Of a DNA stretch of 64,000 bases, positions 42,522 through 52,073 are shown piece by piece. Source of the stretch: Burkholderiaceae bacterium 16 (GTDB lineage Bacteria > Pseudomonadota > Gammaproteobacteria > Burkholderiales > Burkholderiaceae). The stretch is from positions 102,107 through 166,106 of the forward strand of contig JYOD01000050.1 in NCBI GenBank assembly GCA_000955785.1. The letters are read 5' to 3'. Every line of letters starts with the position of its first letter. The first letter of the stretch is position 1. The notes under the pieces were generated by a model. It ran no database searches and was not told the origin of the DNA. It saw only the letters and a list, made by a program, of their open reading frames with translations. The translations under genes were made by a program, and so were the position numbers.

Positions 42522-44327
42522 ATGAAGCCGATCCATTACGCCATCGCCCCGCTTCAACCCGAAGCGCACTTGTTCGCCGTCACTGTCACAGTTGACGCCC
42601 CCGATCCCGCCGGCCAGCAGTTCTACCTGCCGGCGTGGATTCCCGGCAGCTACATGATCCGCGACTTCGCACGCAATATCGTGCGCATCCGAGCGGATGC
42701 CGGCGGCAAGCCGGTGGCACTCGCCAAGCTCGACAAGCAGAGCTGGCAGGCGGCGCCGGTGGGCGGGCCGCTCACGCTCAGCTACGAGGTCTACGCCTGG
42801 GATTTGTCGGTGCGCGCCGCGCACCTCGACGCCACCCACGGATTCTTCAACGGCAGTTCCGTGTTCCTGTGCGCCGAAGGGCAGGAAGATCGTCCCTGCA
42901 CGGTGGACATCCATGCGCCTGCCGGCGAGGCCTATGCCGGCTGGCGCGTCGCCACCGCCATGCGCGAAGCGCCTGGCCGCGGCGGCGCCAAGCGCTACGG
43001 CTTCGGCCGCTACCAGGTTGCCGACTACGACGAGCTGGTCGACCACCCGGTCGAGATGGGCAACTTCACCATGGGCAGCTTCCGGGCCTGCGGCGCCCAG
43101 CACGACGTGGTGTTCACGGGCCGTGTCCCGCAACTCGACCTCGACCGCGTGTGCCGCGACCTGAAGCAGATCTGCGAAGCGCAGATCCGGCTGTTCGAGC
43201 CCAAGACGGAAAAAGCGCCATTCCTCGACAGCAATCGCCGCTACGTGTTCATGACCATGGTCACGACCGACGGCTACGGCGGGCTGGAGCATCGTGCCAG
43301 CACGGCGCTGATCTGCGGGCGCGCGGACCTGCCGGCGCTTGGCAAGGAGGAGGCCACCGAGGGCTACCGCACCTTCCTCGGGCTGTGCAGCCACGAGTAT
43401 TTCCACACCTGGAATGTCAAGCGCATCAAGCCCGCGGCCTTCGTGCCGTACCGGCTGCGCGAGGAAACCTATACGCCGTTGCTGTGGCTGTTCGAGGGTT
43501 TCACCAGCTACTACGACGACCTGATGCTGGTGCGTAGCGGCCGCATCACCGAGACGCAGTACGTGGAGCTGCTGGCCAAGACCTGGAACGGCGTGCTCCG
43601 CGGCAATGGCCGCACCAAGCAGAGCGTGGCCGAAAGCTCTTTCGATGCCTGGACCAAGTACTACCGCCAGGACGAAAACGCGCCCAACGCTATCGTCAGC
43701 TATTACACCAAGGGTTCGCTGGTGGCGCTGGCGCTGGATCTCACCATCCGCGCCAGGACCCGCAACCGCCGCTCGCTCGACGACATCATGCGCGCGCTGT
43801 GGCAGCGCTATGGCAGCGGCTTTTATGCGCCGGACGCGCAGCAGCGCGGCGTCACCGAGGCAGAGCTGCATGCCTTGTTCGACGAGGTCAGCGGCCTGCG
43901 CCTGGGCGCGCTGCTGCGCTCGCTGACCGAGGGCACCGGCGAGCTGCAGCTGGCGGCGCTGTTCAAGCCTTTCGGCATCAAGGCGGTGCCGGCCAAGCCG
44001 GAGCGCAACGCCGCGCTCGGCATCAAGACCAAGAACGAAGACGGCTGGGTGCGCGTGACCCAGGTACTCGATGGCGGCGCGGCGCAGGCGGCCGGGCTTT
44101 CGGCGGGCGACCTGCTGGCTGCGGTGGATGGCCTGCGCGTGGCGCCCGGGCAGCTCGACAAGCTGCTGGCGCGCTACCGCACCGGCGACAGCGCCGAATG
44201 CCACGTGTTCCGCCGCGACGAGCTGCACGTGCTGCCGTTGACCTTCGCACGCGAGCCGGCGGTGCAGTACACCGTGACGGCCGAAGGTGGCCGCCAGGCC
44301 ATGCGCGCGCGCTGGCTGGGCCTCTAG
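42522..44327 (+). CDS. M61-family metallopeptidase with PDZ domain
   Basis: A 601-residue peptidase of the glycyl-aminopeptidase family. An N-terminal beta domain (IHYAIAPLQPEAHLFAVTV) precedes the gluzincin core: zinc motif HEYFH (291-295, in LCSHEYFHTWNVKRI) and the third ligand Glu in WLFEGFTSYY near 325. A PDZ domain (about 500-580) carries VTQVLDGGAAQAAGLSAGDL. No signal peptide is apparent, so it is probably cytosolic. Followed after 25 bases by the FUSC-family gene. Confidence 0.92.
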   Translation: MKPIHYAIAPLQPEAHLFAVTVTVDAPDPAGQQFYLPAWIPGSYMIRDFARNIVRIRADAGGKPVALAKLDKQSWQAAPVGGPLTLSYEVYAWDLSVRAAHLDATHGFFNGSSVFLCAEGQEDRPCTVDIHAPAGEAYAGWRVATAMREAPGRGGAKRYGFGRYQVADYDELVDHPVEMGNFTMGSFRACGAQHDVVFTGRVPQLDLDRVCRDLKQICEAQIRLFEPKTEKAPFLDSNRRYVFMTMVTTDGYGGLEHRASTALICGRADLPALGKEEATEGYRTFLGLCSHEYFHTWNVKRIKPAAFVPYRLREETYTPLLWLFEGFTSYYDDLMLVRSGRITETQYVELLAKTWNGVLRGNGRTKQSVAESSFDAWTKYYRQDENAPNAIVSYYTKGSLVALALDLTIRARTRNRRSLDDIMRALWQRYGSGFYAPDAQQRGVTEAELHALFDEVSGLRLGALLRSLTEGTGELQLAALFKPFGIKAVPAKPERNAALGIKTKNEDGWVRVTQVLDGGAAQAAGLSAGDLLAAVDGLRVAPGQLDKLLARYRTGDSAECHVFRRDELHVLPLTFAREPAVQYTVTAEGGRQAMRARWLGL

Positions 44328-44352
44328 GCCGGTACGGACCACACGCCGCCAC

Positions 44353-46818
44353 ATGCAATACGCGCACGACGCCCGCACCTTCGTCTATTCGCATTACGTC
44401 TATCGCGGGCTGCGCTCCGCGACCGGGGTGATCGGCGCCACGCTGATCGCCATGCAGTTCACGGACCTGCCCACCGCCATGGTGGTGTCGATGGGCGCGC
44501 TGTGCACCAGCCTGATGGACCTGCCCAGCCCGTTCAGCCACAAGTTCAACGAGATGCTGGCCAGCGTGCTGCTGTGCACGGCGGTGACCTTGCTGGTGGC
44601 CATGGCCACGCCGTTCCCGCGCGTGATGCCGCTGGTGCTGGTGCTGGTGACATTCATGGCCGGCATGATGACGGTGTATGGCAACAAGACCCTGCCATTG
44701 CAGTTCTCGGCCTTGTTCGTCATGACGCTGACCATCAACGAGGACTTCGTGGTGCGGCGCGCGTTCGAGCATGCCTTGTTGTTCGGCATTGGCGCGGTGG
44801 CCTACATGGCCTACGCGATGGTGGTGAGCTGGGCAACGCAGCGGCGCACCAAGCAGCAGGTGCTGGCCGAGGCGCTGTACGAGATGGCGGGCTACCTCGA
44901 GATCAAGGCGGGCTTTTACGATGCCGGCAATGACTACGAGGCGCAGTTCAACCAGCTGGTGCGCCAGCAGATCGTGGTGGCGGAGCGGCAGCAGGCGGCG
45001 CGCGACCTGGTGCTGCGCGGCAACACCACCACCCACGACGGGCTGCTGGTGCAGGTCCATATGCGCATGCTGGACCTGTACGAGTACATCCTTTCCACCA
45101 ATACGGATTACCCGCTGCTGCGCCAGACCTTTGCCGGCACGCCGGTGCTCGATCACCTGAGCCGGCTGGTACAGCTGATGTGCAAGGATGTGGAAGGGAT
45201 CGCCTACGACATCACGCGTGGCCGGCCTTCCTACGCCACCGTGGACTACCGCCAGGAGCTGCGCGCGGTCGAGCACGAGATCGCGCAGCTGCGCCATCAC
45301 CACATCAACGCCGCGGCGATGACGGCGGTGGCGGAGACGCTCGACATGATCAAGGGCGCCATCGTGCTGGTGGAACAACTGCACGAGGCGTCGCGCACGC
45401 CGGTGGAGCCCAGCAAGGTGCTGCCCGGGCCGGACATGACGCCCTTCCTCACGCGCCAGCGCTACGAGCTCAAGGTGCTGCGCGACAACCTGCACTGGAA
45501 ATCGCCCGCCTTCCGCTTTGCGGTGCGCATCACCATGGCGGTGGGGGCGGGGCTGTGGATCGCCGATCACCTGCCGTATGTGTCGCACAGCTACTGGATC
45601 CTGCTGACCATCATCGTGATCCTGAAGCCCAACTTCAGCATGACGAAGCAGCGCTACAACGATCGCCTGATCGGCACGCTGATCGGCTGCGTGATCGCGG
45701 TAGCCGTGCTCAGGGTTGTGCACCAGCCGCTGATCCTGCTCGGCGTGCTGTTCCTGGCGCTGGTGGCGAGCACGGCGTTTTCCACCATCAAGTACCGCTA
45801 CACCGCGGTGGCGGCCTGCGTGCAGGTGCTGATCCAGATCAACCTGCTGATGCCGGGCAGTCCCACCGTGGCTGGCGAGCGGCTGATCGATACCGTGATC
45901 GGCGGGCTGATCGCCACGGTGTTCAGCTTCGTGCTGCCCAGCTGGGAATACCGCGCGCTGCCCGCGCTGGTGGAGACCGTGCTTGAGGTCAACCGCCGCT
46001 ACATCGCCGCCACGCGCGACCTGCTGCTGCGCGTGGCCAAGGACGATTTTGCCTACCGGGTGCAGCGCAAGCAGTTCATGGACAGCCTGTCCGCGCTGAT
46101 CGGGTCGTTCCAGCGCATGCTCGACGAACCCAAGAGCCGGCATCGCGCGGTGGACAACCTGAACCGCTTTATCGTGCAGAACTACCTGGTGGCGGCGCAC
46201 GTGGCCGCGGCGCGCATCCAGGTGCGCGAGCATTATGGCGAGCTGGATTTGCCGGCCGCCGAAAGCGCTATCCGCCAGGCCACCGATGCCGCTGTTCACA
46301 GTTTGCAACTGGCCAGTGAAAGGCTGGCCGAGGGCGATCGCTCCGGCGGGCGTGGCGCGGGATTTATTCGTCCGGCGAAGGGTAAGGCGGCGGTAAAGGA
46401 ACCGAAGGCGGCGGACGTGGCCAACGAGAGCACCGGCGCCGCGATGGCAGGCGCTGCCGGGGTCGCCGTTGCGGGCGTAGCCGCCAGCATCTCCGATGCC
46501 CAGGCGGCCCGGACCGCCGATCTGGCGCTTGCCGCGGCCACCGCCGATGCGCCGCCGCCGTCCGAAGACGCCAGCGAGCGCCGTGCCCGCCTGGCCGATT
46601 CGGCCGACCGCCGCCGCGCCGATGTGCTGGTGCATGCCGCGGCGTCGGGCGAGCTGACACGCGCCGCCAGCGAAGCCGGCGGCACCGCAAGCACGGCCAG
46701 CTCAACCGGCCGCACTGCCAATGCCATCCTGGAGCGCCGCCTGCGCGCGCTGCGCGAGGACACCGCAAAGATCGCCCTGCGCACCGGCGCGATTGGCCGC
46801 GCCATGCGTGAGCGCTAG
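44353..46818 (+). CDS. FUSC-family (YccS-like) membrane protein
   Basis: An 821-residue inner-membrane protein with two hydrophobic blocks (about 20-160 and 390-540), each made of several helices, around a soluble middle and followed by a large soluble C-terminus. YHYRGL-like N-terminus (YSHYVYRGLRSATGVIGATL) and HSYWILLTIIVILKPNFSMT are characteristic of FUSC/YccS proteins, relatives of aromatic-acid exporters such as AaeB. The last 200 residues are an Ala/Thr/Ser-rich low-complexity tail ending in a basic stretch. ATG 44353 is preferred to 44287. Exported substrate unknown. Confidence 0.87.
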   Translation: MQYAHDARTFVYSHYVYRGLRSATGVIGATLIAMQFTDLPTAMVVSMGALCTSLMDLPSPFSHKFNEMLASVLLCTAVTLLVAMATPFPRVMPLVLVLVTFMAGMMTVYGNKTLPLQFSALFVMTLTINEDFVVRRAFEHALLFGIGAVAYMAYAMVVSWATQRRTKQQVLAEALYEMAGYLEIKAGFYDAGNDYEAQFNQLVRQQIVVAERQQAARDLVLRGNTTTHDGLLVQVHMRMLDLYEYILSTNTDYPLLRQTFAGTPVLDHLSRLVQLMCKDVEGIAYDITRGRPSYATVDYRQELRAVEHEIAQLRHHHINAAAMTAVAETLDMIKGAIVLVEQLHEASRTPVEPSKVLPGPDMTPFLTRQRYELKVLRDNLHWKSPAFRFAVRITMAVGAGLWIADHLPYVSHSYWILLTIIVILKPNFSMTKQRYNDRLIGTLIGCVIAVAVLRVVHQPLILLGVLFLALVASTAFSTIKYRYTAVAACVQVLIQINLLMPGSPTVAGERLIDTVIGGLIATVFSFVLPSWEYRALPALVETVLEVNRRYIAATRDLLLRVAKDDFAYRVQRKQFMDSLSALIGSFQRMLDEPKSRHRAVDNLNRFIVQNYLVAAHVAAARIQVREHYGELDLPAAESAIRQATDAAVHSLQLASERLAEGDRSGGRGAGFIRPAKGKAAVKEPKAADVANESTGAAMAGAAGVAVAGVAASISDAQAARTADLALAAATADAPPPSEDASERRARLADSADRRRADVLVHAAASGELTRAASEAGGTASTASSTGRTANAILERRLRALREDTAKIALRTGAIGRAMRER

Positions 46819-46845
46819 GCAACCGGGCCACCAGGCCAAACGCAA

Positions 46846-48198
46846 TCAGGGCTGGGTGTCCGTGCCCGCGCCCGACGCCGGCTGCTCTTCCCGCGGCAGC
46901 GTCAGCATGCCGCTGTTGTAGCTGTATTCATAGACTTCCCCGTAGCGCCCCCATTCGATGCCGATGGTCAGCACGCGCTTGGCTTCGTCCGGTTTGAGGA
47001 AAGCCTCGAGTTCCCGCAGCACGTGTTCTTCCCGGATCTCGCCGTCCTCGGACTGTTCGAGCTCGCGGCGGATGTGCGCGGCCAGTGCCACGTGTTGCAG
47101 CAGTTGCCTGCCGAACAGCACCTTGCGCTCAGGCGGCTCCGTCTCATAGTAGGCACGGCCGAGGTCGGTGGCGTTGATGTCGCCGCGTTCAATGGTCGCC
47201 AGTTTCAGCAGGTGCAGGGCCTCGCAGGCGGGCAGCAGGTCATCGTCGGTGAGGCCGGCTTCCTCGGCCAGGTGCGGCAGGTCGGCCCGGCCGAAGAAAG
47301 GCGCTTCGCAGAGCAGGTCGAGAATGGCCTCCATCTGGCTGATGTCGGCGTCCGGCAGGCGGTAGCCGATGTCCTGGGCCGCCGCTAGCGCAGGCACGCG
47401 GGGCTCAAGCGCCGCGGGCGACGTCATCAGCGTGTAGACCTCGTCGATCAGCGCGCGTACCTGCGCCGAATCGCGGTTGCGCGGGCGCGGGAACGGGATC
47501 TTCACCTCGGCGCGGATGCGGCCCGGATCGCTCGACAGGACTACGATGCGGTCGGCCATCATTACCGCCTCTTCAATATTGTGCGAGACGATCAGGATGC
47601 ACTTGATATTGGTGCGGCCGTCCTCCCACAGGTCGAGCATTTCGTCGCGCAGGGTCTCGCCGGTCAGCACGTCGAGCGCGGAAAAGGCTTCGTCCATCAG
47701 CAGCAGGTCGGGTTCGGTCACCAGCGCGCGGGCAATGCCGACGCGCTGGCGCATGCCGCCGGAGAGTTCGCGCGGCAGCGCGCTGTTGAAGCCCGACAGG
47801 CCAATCATGTCGATCGCCGCCTCGGCCCGGCGTCCGCGCTCCTCCTTGTGCACGCCCTGGGCTTCCAGCCCCAGTTCCACGTTCTGCTGCACGGTCAGCC
47901 AGGGGAACAGCGCGAACGACTGGAATACCATGGCGATGCCTTCGGCCGTGCCGCGCAACGGCTGCCCGCGAAAATGCACCTGGCCGCGATCCGCGCCCAC
48001 CAGCCCGGCCATGATGCGCAGCAGCGTGGATTTGCCCGAGCCGGACTTGCCCAGCATGGCGACGATCTCGCCGCGCTTGAGGGTCAGGTCCACGCCTTCG
48101 AGCACCGCGCGGTCGGTACGGTCCGCGGTGCGGAAGATTTTCGAGACGCCGCGCAATTCGATGACGGATTCGACTGCGTTTGCGATGGGGCTTGCCAT
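46846..48198 (-). CDS. NitT/TauT-type ABC ATPase with C-terminal accessory domain
   Basis: A 450-residue ABC ATPase. The nucleotide domain shows MLGKSGSGKSTLLRIMAGL, LSGGMRQRVGIARALVTEPD and LLMDEAFSALD. Residues about 270-440 form the AAA-associated C-terminal domain (PF09821 type) found on some nitrate/sulfonate/bicarbonate-class ATPases (with SQMEAILDLLCEAPFFGRAD and IEWGRYGEVYEYSYNSGMLT), probably a regulatory ligand-sensing part. It is 61 bases downstream of the permease gene. No periplasmic binding protein gene is adjacent, which is unusual for this class. Confidence 0.9.
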   Translation of the reverse strand: MASPIANAVESVIELRGVSKIFRTADRTDRAVLEGVDLTLKRGEIVAMLGKSGSGKSTLLRIMAGLVGADRGQVHFRGQPLRGTAEGIAMVFQSFALFPWLTVQQNVELGLEAQGVHKEERGRRAEAAIDMIGLSGFNSALPRELSGGMRQRVGIARALVTEPDLLLMDEAFSALDVLTGETLRDEMLDLWEDGRTNIKCILIVSHNIEEAVMMADRIVVLSSDPGRIRAEVKIPFPRPRNRDSAQVRALIDEVYTLMTSPAALEPRVPALAAAQDIGYRLPDADISQMEAILDLLCEAPFFGRADLPHLAEEAGLTDDDLLPACEALHLLKLATIERGDINATDLGRAYYETEPPERKVLFGRQLLQHVALAAHIRRELEQSEDGEIREEHVLRELEAFLKPDEAKRVLTIGIEWGRYGEVYEYSYNSGMLTLPREEQPASGAGTDTQP

Positions 48199-48259
48199 GA
48201 TGATGTTCCGTTCGAGTTCAGGGCTTTGCCGCTTGTACGGCTTGTATGGCTTGTGCGGG

Positions 48260-50014
48260 TCAGAGGCGCGTGCGTTCCTGCGCGAGCAGGTACAGGCGGT
48301 TCCACAGCAGGCGGTTGAAGCCCACCACGAACACCGCCATCACGCCGATGCCCAGCGCGATGCGGGGAAAGTCGCCCTTGGCGGTCATTTCCGCGATATA
48401 GCTGCCCAGGCCGGTGGCGACCAGCGTGCGGTCGCCCCAGGTGACGTATTCGGAGACGATACTCGCATTCCATGAGCCGCCGGCCGCGGTCACCAGGCCG
48501 GTCAGCAGGCTGGGGAACACGGCCGGGATCAGGAAGCGCTTCCACAACAGCCAGCCGCGCAGGCCAAAGTTGCGCGCCGCCAGCTTGAGTTCGGTGGGGA
48601 TGCCGGAGGCGCCGGCAATCACGTTGAACAGGATGTACCACTGCGTGCCGAAAATCATCAGCGGACTCAGCCAGATTTCCGGGTTCAGGCCGAGGCGCAC
48701 GATCAGCATCACCACCAGCGGGAACATCAGGTTGGCCGGGAAGGCGGCCAGGAACTGCGCCACCGGCTGCGCGATGCGCGCCACCTTCGGGTTCAGGCCG
48801 ATGCGGATGCCGATCGGCACCCAGATCACCGCCGCCAGCGCGATCAGCACGATCACCCGCACCATCGTCAGCGAGCCCAGCCACAGCACATGGCCCACCT
48901 CCGCCCAGCCCACCTCCGTACGCACGAAATGCATCACGCGATACAAGGCCGCCACCGCGATCAGGATGATGACGAGATTGCTCAGGCGCTCGAACCACAG
49001 CGCGCGCCGGTCATCGCTGGCCTTAGGGACCACCACCTTGCGGCCCGAGCGCCAGGCCAGCGTGCGTTCCGCCAGCGCTGCCGTGCGGCCCAGCAGCATA
49101 CGTACCCATTCCGAGCGGCGCAGCAGGTTGAGCAGCCACGATTGCGGTTCGCTTTCCTGCGCCATGGTCTCGAAGCGGAAGCGGTCGGCCCAGGCGATCA
49201 GCGGACGGAACAGCAACTGGTCGTAGAGCACGATGCCAATCAGCATGGCCAGGATGGCCCAGCCGATCGCCGCCAGGTTTTGCTGCTGGATCGCCAGCGC
49301 GATGTAGGAGCCGATGCCCGGCAGCCGGATGTCGTTGCCCGACACCGAGATGGCCTCGGAGGCCACCACAAAGAACCAGCCGCCGGACATCGACATCATC
49401 ATGTTCCACAGCAGGCCCGGCATGGCGAAGGGCACTTCGAGGCGCCAGAACTTCTGCCACGGCGAGAGCCGGAACATGGCGGCCGCTTCCACCAGGTCGG
49501 TCGGAATGGTGCGGATCGACTGGTACAGGCTGAACGCCATATTCCAGGCCTGCGAGGTGAAGATGGCGAAGATGGCGGCGCACTCGACTCCTACCAGGCT
49601 GCCGGGGAACAGCGCGATGAAACCGGTCACGGTGATCGACAGGAAGCCCAGCACTGGAATCGATTGCAGAATGTCCAGCGCCGGGACCATCACTTTCTCG
49701 GCGGTGCGGTTCTTGGAGGCCAGCGCGGCAAAGGCAAAGGTGAACAGTAGCGACGCTATCAGCGCAACCAGCATGCGGATGCTGGTGCGCATCAGGTAAT
49801 ACGGCAGGTAGGCGATGTCCAGATGCACCGCCAGCGGCTCGCCGGGCTGGTAGGGCACGTTCATTTGCCGGGCGGCAAAGGCCACCAGCACGATCACCGC
49901 CAGGATGATGGGCAGCAGCGCCAGGTCGAATCGGTTCGGCGGCGCGGTCAGCAGCTGGCTGGCATAGCCTCGGAGTGTGACCGAGCTGGCCTGGTCGTGT
50001 TCGGCTTGCTGCAT
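48260..50014 (-). CDS. ABC transporter permease, double BPD domain (NitT/TauT-like)
   Basis: A 584-residue permease made of two consecutive BPD_transp_1 (type I importer) domains, each with an EAA-type loop (first half EAAAMFRLSPWQKFWRLEVP; second half ELKLAARNFGLRGWLLWKRF). It thus replaces the usual homodimer by one chain. It has about 12 hydrophobic segments, with a charged linker near 300-340. Co-directional with the ATPase, 61 bases apart. No binding protein is nearby, and the AAA-associated domain of the ATPase may take over substrate sensing (inference). Confidence 0.88.
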   Translation of the reverse strand: MQQAEHDQASSVTLRGYASQLLTAPPNRFDLALLPIILAVIVLVAFAARQMNVPYQPGEPLAVHLDIAYLPYYLMRTSIRMLVALIASLLFTFAFAALASKNRTAEKVMVPALDILQSIPVLGFLSITVTGFIALFPGSLVGVECAAIFAIFTSQAWNMAFSLYQSIRTIPTDLVEAAAMFRLSPWQKFWRLEVPFAMPGLLWNMMMSMSGGWFFVVASEAISVSGNDIRLPGIGSYIALAIQQQNLAAIGWAILAMLIGIVLYDQLLFRPLIAWADRFRFETMAQESEPQSWLLNLLRRSEWVRMLLGRTAALAERTLAWRSGRKVVVPKASDDRRALWFERLSNLVIILIAVAALYRVMHFVRTEVGWAEVGHVLWLGSLTMVRVIVLIALAAVIWVPIGIRIGLNPKVARIAQPVAQFLAAFPANLMFPLVVMLIVRLGLNPEIWLSPLMIFGTQWYILFNVIAGASGIPTELKLAARNFGLRGWLLWKRFLIPAVFPSLLTGLVTAAGGSWNASIVSEYVTWGDRTLVATGLGSYIAEMTAKGDFPRIALGIGVMAVFVVGFNRLLWNRLYLLAQERTRL

Positions 50015-50282
50015 TATCTTGACAGTGGATCGTTGAGCGGTTGCCGGGGCAGGGCCAGCTGGCCCCGGGGCCTGGATGGATCGGCGGCGCGCGCGTGGCG
50101 CCGCGCCGGCGTTGGCGGAGAGCGGGATTTCCAGTGATGTCGCAACGCCGGCCGGATCGCTGTGCTTTTGGCGTTACCCGCGCCGGGGTGTCTTTACTGG
50201 TAACGCTTGGGATCGCAGTCTAGTTTACTTGTGATGCATGCCGCGGCTGTTTCAGCCGCCGCGTCGGGCAAGGGGAACCCAG

Positions 50283-50555
50283 ATGGAAACATGGCACATC
50301 GTGGTCAAGGGGCGGGTGCAGGGCGTGGGTTACCGCGCGGCCTGCGCGGGGCAGGCCGGGGCGCTCGGGCTGGGCGGCTGGGTGCGCAACCGGCAGGATG
50401 GCTCGGTCGAGGTGATGGCCTATGGGCCGCCTGACCGGCTGGAGGCCCTTTGCACCTGGATGCGGCGCGGGCCGCCAGCCGCGCAGGTCAGCGCGCTGGT
50501 GGCGCTGCCCGGCACGGGCGAGTTCGACGATTTCGACTGCCTGCCGACAGCCTAG
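50283..50555 (+). CDS. acyP: Acylphosphatase
   Basis: A 90-residue acylphosphatase that hydrolyses carboxyl-phosphate bonds. Catalytic residues are visible: Arg18 in GRVQGVGYRAACAG and Asn36 in GWVRNRQDGSVEV, the two invariant positions. The start follows AAGGGGAACCCAG. It is convergent with ung (10 bases apart) and small as usual for the family. Confidence 0.95.
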   Translation: METWHIVVKGRVQGVGYRAACAGQAGALGLGGWVRNRQDGSVEVMAYGPPDRLEALCTWMRRGPPAAQVSALVALPGTGEFDDFDCLPTA

Positions 50556-50564
50556 CGTCCGGGG

Positions 50565-51356
50565 TCAGGTGGCGCGCCAATCCACCGGCGCGGCGCCGTG
50601 CCGCTGCAGCCAGTCGTTGGCTAGCCGGAAATGTCCGCACCCCAGGAAACCCCGATGCGCCGAAAGCGGCGACGGGTGCGGCGCTTCCAGCACGCAGTGC
50701 GAGCCGGCCAGCAAGGGTTTCTTGGCCTGGGCGTGGCTGCCCCACAGCAGGAAGACCAGGTTGGGGCGGGCGGCGGACAAGCCCTGGATCAGGCAGTCCG
50801 TTATCGCTTCCCAGCCGCGCTTGGCGTGGCTGGCGGCCTGGCCTTGCTCCACCGTGAGCACGGTGTTGAGCAGCAGCACGCCCTGGCGCGCCCAGCCCTC
50901 CAGGTTGCCGGAGGTGGGCGCCGCCGCAGCTCCGTCGCCGTATTCCGCGGCGATCTCCTTGAAGATGTTGCGCAGGCTGGGCGGCACGCGCACGCCGTCA
51001 GGTACCGAGAAGGCCAGCCCGTGCGCCTGCGGAATCTCGTTGCCGTTGACCACGCCGGTGCCGTGGTAGGGATCCTGGCCGAGGATGACCACCTTGACGG
51101 TCTCGGGCGGCGTCAGGTGCAAGGCGTGGAACACCTCATGCGGAAAGACGGGCTTGCCGTTGGCACGTTCGCCGTCGACGAAGCTGGCCAGTTCCCGCCA
51201 GCCGGCCGTGTTCATGCAGGGGGCCAGCAATTCGCGCCAGGCGGCCGGCAGCGCTGCGGCTTGCGCGGACAGGCTGGCGGCGGCCGGAGCGGGGGCGGCA
51301 TCGGCAACGGCCGGGGCTGCGAACAGGTCGGCCTGTGCGCTGTTGTGCTTGCTCAT
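50565..51356 (-). CDS. ung: Uracil-DNA glycosylase (family 1)
   Basis: A 263-residue base-excision-repair enzyme that removes uracil from DNA. Family-1 motifs: water-activating GQDPYH (93-98, catalytic Asp95) and the minor-groove loop HPSPLSAHRG. Between GQDPYHG and HGLAFSVP is an insertion (about 9 residues, TGVVNGNEIP) relative to E. coli. The first 35 residues are an Ala-rich extension. It is co-directional with the CYTH and trp genes, 56 bases downstream of CYTH. Confidence 0.95.
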   Translation of the reverse strand: MSKHNSAQADLFAAPAVADAAPAPAAASLSAQAAALPAAWRELLAPCMNTAGWRELASFVDGERANGKPVFPHEVFHALHLTPPETVKVVILGQDPYHGTGVVNGNEIPQAHGLAFSVPDGVRVPPSLRNIFKEIAAEYGDGAAAAPTSGNLEGWARQGVLLLNTVLTVEQGQAASHAKRGWEAITDCLIQGLSAARPNLVFLLWGSHAQAKKPLLAGSHCVLEAPHPSPLSAHRGFLGCGHFRLANDWLQRHGAAPVDWRAT

Positions 51357-51412
51357 GCTGGAGGAATACCTGGTTCTTTGTTGGGAGGGGCGAGGAGGGC
51401 GCCGGCGCGACG

Positions 51413-52054
51413 TCAGGCGCGGTCGGTTGCGGCCGCGAGCCGGTAGCCGCGTGCGGCTTTGCTCTGGTCGGACGGCTTAAGGGGCGCGACATGCTGGAGG
51501 CGCAACGCCAGTGCACGCAGCGCGGCCTCGGCTTGTTGCTGCGTGGGCGCCTGTCCGGCATCGCCGGGAAGCCACTCAAGCTCCAGTTCCCGGATCGTCT
51601 CTTGCTCTGCGCTTGCCGGCGCCGAAATCGTTCCGACGTCGAGTGCGGCCTCGATACGAACGCCATCCTGTTCGACCAGCCAGGTGCGCCGCGCGAAATC
51701 GGTGCGGAATACCGGCGCCAGTGTTGCGGCGAGCGGCGCCAGCAAGGCGCGGGCTTCGGCCGGGAAGGCGTCGAGTTCGATGGCTTCGGCGGCCACCTTG
51801 GTTTCCCACTCGTGGCGGGTGGCCATGCCGGCCTCGCTCTTGCCGGCGGTCTTCAAGGTCTGCAGCCATTGCTCGCCGTGGCGGCGCAGCCGCAGGGCGG
51901 CACGGGCGCCGGCCAGGTCGCGCGCGGGGGTGTCGAGGTAGACATTGAGCAGCGTGTGCTCGCCGCGCGCCTGGCCTTGCGCATCCAGCCAGGCCGCGAG
52001 CGCCGGCATGGCGCCGTCCGGCACCGCCAGTTTGAGTTCGATTTCCTGGGCCAT
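51413..52054 (-). CDS. CYTH-domain protein (YgiF-like inorganic triphosphatase)
   Basis: A 213-residue protein with the CYTH signature EIELKL at residues 4-9 (ExExK), followed by basic strands (YLDTPARDLAGARAALRLRR) that line the triphosphate tunnel. CYTH enzymes hydrolyse inorganic triphosphate or similar. ATG 52054 gives the signature at the N-terminus; 52153 would add 33 unrelated residues. It sits 19 bases downstream of trpC and could be co-transcribed with the trp genes. Confidence 0.85.
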   Translation of the reverse strand: MAQEIELKLAVPDGAMPALAAWLDAQGQARGEHTLLNVYLDTPARDLAGARAALRLRRHGEQWLQTLKTAGKSEAGMATRHEWETKVAAEAIELDAFPAEARALLAPLAATLAPVFRTDFARRTWLVEQDGVRIEAALDVGTISAPASAEQETIRELELEWLPGDAGQAPTQQQAEAALRALALRLQHVAPLKPSDQSKAARGYRLAAATDRA

Positions 52055-52073
52055 TTTGGTGTGTGCTTCCCGC

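Noticed and set aside
40680..44378. A 1232-residue open frame on the minus strand
   Set aside because: It lies antisense to dsbC, acuI and the M61 gene, which have clear motifs. Its translation is His/Arg/Ala-biased with no domain, as GC-rich antisense frames are.
44023..46635. An 870-residue minus-strand frame
   Set aside because: Antisense to the FUSC gene, with no family motifs and compositional bias only.
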